Shown here one piece after another: positions 33,287 to 39,287 of a stretch of DNA of 39,287 nucleotides. The stretch is taken from NCBI GenBank assembly GCA_022510765.1, contig JAFLSU010000015.1:1-39287 (forward strand). Reading direction: 5' to 3'. How positions within the stretch are numbered: position 1 is the stretch's first letter; every line of letters starts with the position of its first letter. The stretch is from Christensenellaceae bacterium (GTDB taxonomy: Bacteria; Bacillota; Clostridia; Christensenellales; CAG-138). A program made the position numbers and the translations under genes. The notes beneath the pieces were generated by a model. That model was given only the letters and a program-made list of their open reading frames with translations. It searched no databases and was not told the origin of the DNA.

Positions 33287-33892
33287 CTATGCGCGGAACA
33301 TTCTTGCTAAAATAGGCACAATGTCCTTTATCACGGTGTTGGTGGTGTTTATGCAGAGGTCATAGTTCAGCTTATCATGCCAATCGCGCCCCGTGAAGAA
33401 CTCGTAATACTGCGCCCTGTCCTTATCGATGTTCTTGATCTTACGAATTAGCTCCTTGTCCGAAAGCCCCTCGGCCTCATCGCCTTTCTCGCGGCAGCGG
33501 CGAAGCTTGCTCTCCATATCGGCGTAGACGAAGATACGGAACGGATGCTTATCGCGCACGATGTAGTCCGCACACCTGCCGACGAGTACGCAGTCCGACT
33601 TTTCGCTCAGCTCGTTTATGAGCTTCGTCTGCTCGTTGTATATCGCGCGGTTCGACTCTAAAAGCGGGTGCGGCACATGGTAAAAGCTATGCCCAATCGT
33701 TATCGGCATGAGGGGTACCGGCTGCTTTTCAAGTATCTGCTTGACGTAGTTCTCCGAAAGCTGAGTTCGCTTTGAGATCTCCGAAACTATCTCGCTGTCG
33801 TAATATGCTATTTTAAGCTCCTCCGCCAGCCTGCGCCCCAGCTCGCGCCCTCCGCTTCCAAATTCGCGCCCGATGGTGATGATGGTATTCAT
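33287..33892 (-). CDS. Cytidylate kinase-like family protein
   Basis: The 201-residue protein starts MNTIITIGREFGSGGRELGRRLAEEL, an atypical P-loop typical of the cytidylate kinase-like (AAA_26) family. It continues with YYDSEIVSEIS and CVLVGRCADYIVRD, matching the phosphoryl transfer core. These proteins are common in Clostridia; substrates are mostly untested and they are distinct from the essential CMP kinase. The ATG at 33892 follows AGGAGG by 8 bases; the longer open frame to 33934 lacks a site. It has its own terminator. Confidence 0.88.
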   Translation of the reverse strand: MNTIITIGREFGSGGRELGRRLAEELKIAYYDSEIVSEISKRTQLSENYVKQILEKQPVPLMPITIGHSFYHVPHPLLESNRAIYNEQTKLINELSEKSDCVLVGRCADYIVRDKHPFRIFVYADMESKLRRCREKGDEAEGLSDKELIRKIKNIDKDRAQYYEFFTGRDWHDKLNYDLCINTTNTVIKDIVPILARMFRA

Positions 33893-34003
33893 GAGTGACC
33901 TCCTGATTTGTCCAGATATACTATATTTTAGCACACTGTCCAGTTTTTGGCAACATCGAATTTTGTAACGCCATAATTTAAATAAATCTTAAACTTTCTT
34001 CGA

Positions 34004-34031
34004 TTGATTTTTGATAATTATGCGGTACAAT
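34004..34031 (+). promoter_or_regulatory. Candidate promoter of the two-component operon
   Basis: TTGATT (34004-34009) and TACAAT (34026-34031) with a 16-bp spacer, about 55 bp before the response-regulator ATG. Confidence 0.45.
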
Positions 34032-34086
34032 TGGAACATACGACAAAAAAGGTTGCTGCCGCGCAGCGGAAGCTTAGGTCATAAAC

Positions 34087-34785
34087 ATGTACAGAATTCT
34101 GATATGCGATGACGAGAGAGACATCGTAAAGGCGCTCGAGATATACCTCATAGCGGAGGGATACGAGACGCTCAGCGCGTACACCGGAAAGCAGGCGCTG
34201 GAGCTGATCGCGAAAAACGAGGTGCATCTCGTGCTGATGGACGTGATGATGCCCGAGCTTGACGGCATCGCCGCAATGAAAAGGCTGCGGGAAAACCACA
34301 ACCTGCCCGTCATCCTGCTCACCGCCAAAAGCGAGGGTTCCGACAAGGTGCTTGGACTTGACCTCGGCGCGGACGATTACGTCACCAAGCCCTTTAGCCC
34401 CGTGGAGCTGCTCGCGCGCGTGCGCTCCCAGCTCCGCCGGTACATGCAGCTCGGCGGTGGCGTGACGCGCCCGGAGAGCTATGTCATCGGCGGCATCGAG
34501 CTTAACGATAGCGCAAAACGCGTTACTGTTGACGGCGATGAAGTCGCTCTCACGCCCACGGAGTACGCCATCCTCCGCCTGCTCATGCAAAACCCCGACG
34601 TCGTAATGTCGCCCAAGGAGATCTATCGGCGCGTTTGGAACGATCCACCCGTCGGCGCGGAAAGCACCATCGCCGTGCATGTGCGTCACCTGCGCGAAAA
34701 GATCGAGATAAACCCCGCCGAGCCGCGCTACCTCAAGGTCGTGTGGGGGAAGGGGTATAGGTTTTCACGCATGGATAGGGATTAG
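34087..34785 (+). CDS. OmpR/PhoB-family response regulator
   Basis: The 232-residue protein has an intact receiver: acidic pair in LICDDERD, phosphoacceptor Asp in VLMDVMMPELDG (about residue 52), Thr in LLTAKS and Lys in VTKPFSP. A winged-helix DNA-binding domain follows (about 130-228) with ALTPTEYAILRLLMQNP and VAVHVRHLREKIE-like IAVHVRHLREKIE, then YLKVVWGKGYRF. It regulates genes in response to the histidine kinase encoded 32 bp downstream. Its intact active site contrasts with that of the Spo0A in the same window. Confidence 0.95.
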   Translation: MYRILICDDERDIVKALEIYLIAEGYETLSAYTGKQALELIAKNEVHLVLMDVMMPELDGIAAMKRLRENHNLPVILLTAKSEGSDKVLGLDLGADDYVTKPFSPVELLARVRSQLRRYMQLGGGVTRPESYVIGGIELNDSAKRVTVDGDEVALTPTEYAILRLLMQNPDVVMSPKEIYRRVWNDPPVGAESTIAVHVRHLREKIEINPAEPRYLKVVWGKGYRFSRMDRD

Positions 34786-34817
34786 TGCGGTAATTTGCAG
34801 AAAAGGAGAAAAAATGG

Positions 34818-36665
34818 ATGCAAACTAATGTAAAGCGTAAACTAATTGAATCCGCCGCCACAAAGGCCGTCGCCGTTATCCTAAGCACCGTCTTTTTTGC
34901 CGCTGCGATATTGATCACCGCCGCCACAATGTACCTTGCGGATTGTGGGATGTATAACGATACGAAAGATTCGGTAATGGCGCAAATGCTTCGCGGCTAT
35001 TTACTGAACATCGGCTATCATGCCGCTCGGGTGTATGCTGAGTATGGTGCGGAGGATGTATGCAAATCAATCGAAAACACCAATCTTGAAATCATCCTTA
35101 AGGATGCCGAAGGTCAAGTGCGGATGAATACCAAGGGGGATCAAAAAACTCAGCTCGCACTTGAGGATATTCATTTCGTCTACTGGCATGGCGGATCGGC
35201 TGAACAGGAGGGGGAATCGGAGTTTTACGTCTCGGTTTTCGTCCTCGAAGAACTTGAATATCAGGATGAAGTTAGCAGCATGATCAGAAATCTGGACAGG
35301 GTGTACTCCAACCGCTTTGCGATCCCTTTCCTTGCTCTTTTCTGTGCCGTTGCCGCGCTCTCGCTGTTCATCTTCCTTTTCTGCGGTGCGGGGCATAGGC
35401 TCGGCATCGAGGGCATAAGCCTGAGCTTTGTGGACAAAATACCGCTCGACGTGCTGATATTGGCATATGTGTTGTTTTTTTCAATAATCATTGACCTTTA
35501 CGCTCCCATGTCGGGTTGGCTTCTGCTGATCATAATTTACCCGCTGTCGCTTCTGTTCCTTCTCAGTGCTGCGGTGCGCATAAAGGCGGGCATCATTTTC
35601 AAAAACACCGTAATATATCGGCTAGGAACTTGGCTGTGGCGAGGAATCAGGTATGTTGTTAAACATATACCGCTGGTTCCCCGCGTGATGCTGCTCATTG
35701 CTTTTGCGACCGCGTTCGAATTCATCTTCATCATCTTGAGCATTGATTCGTTCAGTTCCGGTGCAGCTATCATTTGGTGGCTCATATGGAAATGTATAAC
35801 CATCCCCGTCGTCATCATTGCCGCAATAGCTCTTGGCCGGCTCAAAAAGGATACGGAGCGCATCGCTTCGGGCGAGCTTGATTTCCATGTGGATACGCGT
35901 CACATGCGCGGCAGCTTCCGCAGCATGGGCGAAAGCCTCAATAACATCAGCGTCGGCATGAGTAAGGCCGTCGATGAGCGAATGCGCAGCGAAAGGTTTA
36001 AAACCGAGCTGATTACGAACGTGTCCCATGATATAAAAACGCCGCTGACGTCGATAATCAACTATGTCGACCTCATGAAGAAACACGGCTCGACCGATGA
36101 AAAGCTGACCGAATATATCGGCATCATCGATCGACAGTCCGCAAGGCTCAAGAAGCTTATAGAGGATCTCACGGAGGCGTCCAAGGCCTCGACCGGCAGC
36201 CTTGCCGTCAACATTGAAAGATGCGACCTCAATCTGCTCCTCACGCAGTCCATCTGCGAGTATCAGGAGAAGCTTCGCGAAAGCGGCATCGAACCCGTCG
36301 CCAATTATCCGGAGAATTCGGTATATGTTTTAGCCGACGGCAGGCATCTGTGGAGAATCTTTGACAATCTGCTGGGCAATGTTGTAAAATATGCTCAGAG
36401 GCATACGAGGCTGTATGTGGACATAGGCTGTCAGGATGGTTACGCCACGGTAACGCTCCGAAACATTTCGGGCAGTGCGCTCAATATCAGCGGCGAGGAG
36501 CTGTTGGAGCGTTTCGTCCGGGGCGACAGCTCCCGACATACCGAGGGGAGCGGGCTGGGATTGAATATTGCCAAAAGTCTTGCGGAGCTTCAGGGCGGAA
36601 GCCTTGATATCATTGTGGACGGCGATCTATTCAAGACCGTGGTCATGCTGCGGGCATGCAACTGA
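34818..36665 (+). CDS. Multi-pass sensor histidine kinase
   Basis: The 615-residue protein has an N-terminal membrane helix (about 17-40), an outside domain (about 45-165), five more helices (about 168-190, 208-228, 235-256, 288-310, 318-342), a HAMP-like segment, HisKA with phosphoacceptor His404 in NVSHDIKTPLTS, and the ATPase motifs NLLGNVVKYA and GSGLGLNIAKS. The start context is odd: AAGGAG lies 5 bases before ATG 34814, which opens a 4-codon frame ending at TAA 34828, and 9 bases before ATG 34818, which opens the kinase. It partners the response regulator. Signal unknown. Confidence 0.93.
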   Translation: MQTNVKRKLIESAATKAVAVILSTVFFAAAILITAATMYLADCGMYNDTKDSVMAQMLRGYLLNIGYHAARVYAEYGAEDVCKSIENTNLEIILKDAEGQVRMNTKGDQKTQLALEDIHFVYWHGGSAEQEGESEFYVSVFVLEELEYQDEVSSMIRNLDRVYSNRFAIPFLALFCAVAALSLFIFLFCGAGHRLGIEGISLSFVDKIPLDVLILAYVLFFSIIIDLYAPMSGWLLLIIIYPLSLLFLLSAAVRIKAGIIFKNTVIYRLGTWLWRGIRYVVKHIPLVPRVMLLIAFATAFEFIFIILSIDSFSSGAAIIWWLIWKCITIPVVIIAAIALGRLKKDTERIASGELDFHVDTRHMRGSFRSMGESLNNISVGMSKAVDERMRSERFKTELITNVSHDIKTPLTSIINYVDLMKKHGSTDEKLTEYIGIIDRQSARLKKLIEDLTEASKASTGSLAVNIERCDLNLLLTQSICEYQEKLRESGIEPVANYPENSVYVLADGRHLWRIFDNLLGNVVKYAQRHTRLYVDIGCQDGYATVTLRNISGSALNISGEELLERFVRGDSSRHTEGSGLGLNIAKSLAELQGGSLDIIVDGDLFKTVVMLRACN

Positions 36666-36722
36666 CGCGGCCGAAGCTTAATGCGGCATTAAGTATATTT
36701 TGCCGAAAAAAGGAGATCGCGT

Positions 36723-36734
36723 ATGTGCGCCTAA
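36723..36734 (+). other. Three-codon mini-ORF with strong ribosome site
   Basis: AAGGAG (about 36710-36715) lies 7 bases before ATG-TGC-GCC-TAA. It could be a leader for the downstream glycosyltransferase or the remains of a gene start. The rest of 36666-36880 shows no other gene. Confidence 0.35.
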
Positions 36735-36880
36735 TTCCTTTAATTATATGCCTTTATCTTCGGCATGGACTGCCGAGAATTATCGGGAACTCCGGTCAGT
36801 ACCGAGTTTGATCGATGGGGGACAAGCCTTGCGCCGAACTCTCCGAAAAAACGAAGCACTGCCCGGGAAAGGACTGAAAC

Positions 36881-38125
36881 ATGCATACCATAGAACTTAT
36901 TAACTTCATAATTTCCGTGATATTCGCGGCTTGCTATGCCTATCAGTATGTATATATCCTTGTGCCGATATTTATAAAATCGAAGCCACATAAGGAGGCC
37001 TCGTATCACCGCTTTGCCGCGCTCATCTGCGCGCGCAACGAGGCTGCCGTAATAGGCAACTGCATCGAGAGCATTTTTGCTCAGAAATACCCCGATGGCC
37101 TTTTAAAGGTATTTGTGGTTGCGGACAACTGCACCGACGATACCGCGAAGGTCGCGCGAGAAGCCGGCGCTCATGTATACGAGCGCTTTGACAGCAAAAA
37201 GATCGGAAAGGGTTATGCGCTGAACTTCCTTTTCAAGCGCATACGCAATGATTTCCCGAAGAATGCGTTCGATGGTTTTTTCATCTTTGACGCGGATAAT
37301 CTTGTTGACGAAAACTACGCCGAGGAGATGAATAAAACCTTCTGCGACGGGTTCAATGTTGCGACCTGCTACCGTAATTCCAAAAATTACGGCGATAACT
37401 GGCTTTCTGCGGGCTACGGGCTTTGGTTTCTGCGCGAATCGCGTTATCTGAACGGTTCGAGAATGCTCATCGGTACCGGATGTGCAGTCTCAGGCACGGG
37501 TTTTATGATAAGTAGGAGTTTCCTCGGGCGCATCGGAGGGTGGAATTTCTTCCTGCTGATTGAGGATATCGAATTCACGACCCGCTGCGCGATACTCGGC
37601 GAACGCATTGGCTACAACCCAAAGGCGATAGTTTATGACGAGCAGCCAGTGAAATTCCGTCAATCATGGCGGCAGCGTCTGCGTTGGTCGAAGGGGTATT
37701 TGCAGGTTTTGGGCAAATATTTCACGCAGCTTACAAAAGGTATCTTTCGCGGGAGCTTTACCTGCTATGACATGTGGATGAATATTATGCCCGCGTTCGT
37801 GCTGAGCATCATAGGTCAGATCGCGAACATCGTTGGCATAGTTCTCGGCTTCTGCCTTGGCGGGGATCTGATGATAGCGATTCATTCGGTGCTTGAAATG
37901 CTGTTTAACAGTTACATTGTGCTGTTCATCGTAGGGCTTATCACGACGATAACCGAGTGGCGCAATATCTACACAAGCCCGCTGAAAAAGATACTGTACA
38001 CATTTACTTTCCCGATTTTCATGTTTACATACCTCCCCATTTCCATTGCGGCGTTGTTCTCAAAGGTTTCGTGGACGCCCATAGAGCATACCAAGGTGCG
38101 CAGAATCGCGGATGTAACAAGGTGA
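36881..38125 (+). CDS. Membrane glycosyltransferase, family 2
   Basis: The 414-residue processive-type transferase has an N-terminal membrane helix (about 5-28) and a cytoplasmic GT-A domain: ICARNEAAVIGNCIES near 45, the first Asp in VVADNCTDDT, DxD in FDADN near 143, the acceptor-site IEDIEF near 228, and RQRLRW (QxxRW type) near 265. Four membrane helices follow (about 298-325, 335-360 and two after 370). It may polymerise a cell-surface sugar; product unknown. The ATG follows AAAGGA. It lies downstream of the two-component genes on the same strand, perhaps their target. A composite element follows its stop. Confidence 0.9.
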   Translation: MHTIELINFIISVIFAACYAYQYVYILVPIFIKSKPHKEASYHRFAALICARNEAAVIGNCIESIFAQKYPDGLLKVFVVADNCTDDTAKVAREAGAHVYERFDSKKIGKGYALNFLFKRIRNDFPKNAFDGFFIFDADNLVDENYAEEMNKTFCDGFNVATCYRNSKNYGDNWLSAGYGLWFLRESRYLNGSRMLIGTGCAVSGTGFMISRSFLGRIGGWNFFLLIEDIEFTTRCAILGERIGYNPKAIVYDEQPVKFRQSWRQRLRWSKGYLQVLGKYFTQLTKGIFRGSFTCYDMWMNIMPAFVLSIIGQIANIVGIVLGFCLGGDLMIAIHSVLEMLFNSYIVLFIVGLITTITEWRNIYTSPLKKILYTFTFPIFMFTYLPISIAALFSKVSWTPIEHTKVRRIADVTR

Positions 38126-38131
38126 GGTTTT

Positions 38132-38242
38132 TTCCGGGGCGCTGCCCCGGAACTCGCTGGGGATCTGCCCCTGACCCCGCTTAGGAAACTTTTTGTAAAA
38201 AGTTTCCTAAGAACCTTCAAAAACTTTTGAGGGGAAGGGGAT
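38132..38242 (+). repeat. Composite hairpin element, copy 5
   Basis: Starts 6 bases after the glycosyltransferase stop in the same orientation. Modules: TTCCGGGGC/GCCCCGGAA (38132-38140 with 38144-38152, loop GCT), a CTGACCCCGC linker, the hairpin CTTAGGAAACTTTTT/AAAAAGTTTCCTAAG (38180-38194 with 38197-38211, 15-bp arms), and a terminal CAAAAACTTTTGAGGGG module. Relative to copy 1 the long hairpin differs by paired changes. Confidence 0.75.
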
Positions 38243-38260
38243 AAAACCTGTTTTGTTGTG

Positions 38261-38287
38261 CCCGCTTTTGGATAAACCAAAAGCGGG
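38261..38287. repeat. Hairpin of the CCC-x-CTTTYGG family
   Basis: CCCGCTTTTGG (38261-38271) pairs perfectly with CCAAAAGCGGG (38277-38287), loop ATAAA. Confidence 0.75.
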
Positions 38288-38338
38288 AAGGGGTCAGCCC
38301 GAAAGCGGTGCAATTATAACAAACAGAGCATTTTTAAG

Positions 38339-38378
38339 CTAAACACGTATTGACACAATACGTGTTTAGTTGTATCAT
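38339..38378 (+). promoter_or_regulatory. hicAB promoter with overlapping perfect operator
   Basis: CTAAACACGTATTG (38339-38352) and its perfect inverse 38356-38369 flank ACA. The dyad covers the -35 TTGACA (38350-38355), which is 17 bp from TATCAT (38373-38378). The antitoxin's ribbon-helix-helix-like C-terminus could bind it, giving autorepression. Confidence 0.8.
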
Positions 38379-38400
38379 AATAATGCGAGGGGGTAAAATA

Positions 38401-38589
38401 ATGCCGATCAAACCGAGAGAGATGGAAAAAATAATTCTTGCGGACGGATGGGAATTCAAGATGCAGGTGGGTTCCCACCGGCATTATACTCATCCAACTA
38501 AACTTGGAAAGGTCACTATCCCGTTTCATAATAAGGATTTAACCAAGAGTGTTGAAAACTCTATCAGAAAGCAAGCCGGATTGAAATAA
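38401..38589 (+). CDS. hicA: HicA-type mRNA interferase toxin
   Basis: The 62-residue protein has the HicA double-stranded RNA-binding-like fold, beginning MPIKPREMEKIILADGWEF and carrying the catalytic His in GSHRHYTHP, with KVTIPFHNKDLTKS and a helix to the end. In the family it cleaves mRNA when the antitoxin is lost. The ATG follows GAGGGGG by about 8 bases. It precedes hicB by 41 bp and shares the promoter at 38350. Confidence 0.9.
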   Translation: MPIKPREMEKIILADGWEFKMQVGSHRHYTHPTKLGKVTIPFHNKDLTKSVENSIRKQAGLK

Positions 38590-38630
38590 TCTTCTTGCTT
38601 TTTAAGACACTTGATTTAGGAGGTATTAGC

Positions 38631-39053
38631 ATGTTGTCAAACTATCCTGCATGTTTTTTCAAGGAAGAAAACGGATATTCCGTTATTTTTCCGGATTTGA
38701 ACTACTTGGCTACCTGCGGGCACACACTTGACGAGGCCTTTTCGATGGCAGTCGATTGTCTCGCAGGTTATCTCTACATGCTCAGTAAGGACGGCGAATC
38801 GGTACCCGCCGCTTCACCTTTGAATGCCGTCGATCCTGCCAAAATAGCGGAAGAATTGGAGTTCTCTTACGAAGAATATTTCGTGAACATTGTCACCGTT
38901 GATGTCGCTGAATACGCAAAAACTCATTTTGAGAGGTCGGTAAAGAAGACTCTGACCATTCCCGCTTGGCTTAATTCCGCAGCACTTGAGCGCAATATCA
39001 ACTTTTCACAAGTGCTTCAGGATGCTTTGAAGCAGCAGCTTCATATGAGCTAA
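38631..39053 (+). CDS. hicB: HicB-type antitoxin
   Basis: The 140-residue protein starts with the HicB partial RNase H-like fold (YPACFFKEENGYSVIFPDL, then TCGHTLDEAFSMAVDCLAGYL) and ends with KTLTIPAWLNSAALERNINFSQVLQDALKQQL, which resembles a ribbon-helix-helix DNA-binding part. It neutralises HicA and probably represses the operon. The ATG at 38631 follows AGGAGG; an upstream ATG at 38595 lacks a site. Confidence 0.88.
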   Translation: MLSNYPACFFKEENGYSVIFPDLNYLATCGHTLDEAFSMAVDCLAGYLYMLSKDGESVPAASPLNAVDPAKIAEELEFSYEEYFVNIVTVDVAEYAKTHFERSVKKTLTIPAWLNSAALERNINFSQVLQDALKQQLHMS

Positions 39054-39086
39054 GAATCAATGCTCAATTTTTTGTATAACCCAATC

Positions 39087-39138
39087 CCCGCTTTTGGTTT
39101 ATCCAAATGCGGGTATTTTCGGATAGACCAAAAGCGGG
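39087..39138. repeat. Hairpins of the CCC-x-CTTTYGG family after hicB
   Basis: The CCCGCTTTTGG-type arm at 39087-39104 can pair either with 39121-39138 (ending CCAAAAGCGGG, 12 pairs plus GGAT/ATCC) or with the nearer CCAAATGCGGG. Two exclusive structures are possible. Confidence 0.65.
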
Positions 39139-39163
39139 AAGTTGGAACGGTGTGAAAAGAGAT

Positions 39164-39199
39164 ACGCCGCGAGAAAGGTTTTCTCGCGGTGCGTTTTTT
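39164..39199. terminator. Terminator between hicB and the right-edge gene
   Basis: ACGCCGCGAGAAA pairs with TTTCTCGCGGTGCG, followed by TTTTTT in the plus direction. It can serve both converging genes. Confidence 0.75.
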
Positions 39200-39205
39200 G
39201 ATAAA

Positions 39206-39287
39206 TTATTCTGCGATGTTGATTATTCGCAGGTTTTTGTTTGAAGCATATTTGACGGTGTATGCCGTTCCGCCCGTATCCTTCGTA
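39206..39287 (-). CDS. Partial gene at the right edge, function unknown
   Basis: The last 26 codons of a minus-strand frame are visible, ending TAA at 39206-39208. The frame ends YTVKYASNKNLRIINIAE and is open to the edge. The stretch is too short to identify. Its terminator lies just downstream at 39164-39199. Confidence 0.4.
   Translation of the reverse strand, partial: TKDTGGTAYTVKYASNKNLRIINIAE

Noticed and set aside
36700..36903. 67-codon plus-strand frame upstream of the glycosyltransferase
   Set aside because: It opens with a TTG without a ribosome site and overlaps the real start; only the short site at 36723 has a ribosome site.

Overview
The window is a chromosomal stretch from a low-to-mid GC Bacillota of the class Clostridia, most likely an uncultured endospore-forming gut-type lineage. 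The basis is a Spo0A regulator, the sporulation pair yabP-yabQ, paired release factors RF1 and RF2 (RF2 with a programmed frameshift), a YqhQ/DUF1385-prmC-prfA cluster, strong purine-rich Shine-Dalgarno sites and sigma-A-type promoters with 17-bp spacers. The genus is not resolvable from the sequence. UGA is used as a stop. I saw no rRNA, tRNA, CRISPR array, prophage or insertion sequence.

Layout. 1-382: a strong promoter followed by an apparent small cloverleaf-like RNA, then the promoter of an ornithine carbamoyltransferase gene (383-1372). 1373-1967: a gene-free stretch with two tandem perfect hairpins, three tandem DnaA boxes and a 51-bp direct repeat. 1968-5317: spo0A (with a Glu in place of the phosphoacceptor Asp), dinB, and a divergent XRE/S24 LexA-like repressor. 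5407-6606: a DUF1905 protein and dapF. 6693-16762 (all minus strand): a lipoprotein, prfA, a 75-bp tandem repeat, prmC, DUF1385, cysS, a PTS-EIIC-like membrane protein, an Ig-like lipoprotein, and an overlapping pair resembling the KamC (MutS-like) and KamB (P-loop) reactivase proteins. 16930-17878: an XRE regulator divergent from a SLOG/YpsA-like protein. 18037-22197 (minus): recR, ybaB, prfB, argS. 22351-24582 (plus): sortase, yebC, DUF1294. 24590-25590: an AT-rich patch with one unknown membrane-anchored protein. 25729-28053: M18 aminopeptidase (minus) and yabP-yabQ (plus) behind a sigma-E-like promoter. 28138-32988: three tandem paralogous lipoproteins resembling catalytically degenerate S41 peptidases. 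33287-38125: a cytidylate-kinase-like protein, a two-component system and a membrane glycosyltransferase. 38401-39053: a HicAB-type toxin-antitoxin pair with a perfect operator over its promoter. The right edge cuts a minus-strand gene.

How it fits together. Most of the window is housekeeping: translation (prfA, prfB, prmC, cysS, argS), DNA repair (recR, ybaB, dinB with its repressor), and lysine/peptidoglycan precursor and arginine metabolism. The points that stand out are the Spo0A receiver lacking its canonical acidic site, the three-gene pseudo-S41 lipoprotein array, the KamBC-like pair without an aminomutase nearby, the putative small RNA at the left edge, argS and sortase promoters sharing one -35 hexamer, and a family of composite intergenic hairpin elements (about five copies) that mostly follow gene stops in the orientation of the gene. 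Functional statements rest on motif recognition by eye; no database search was run.
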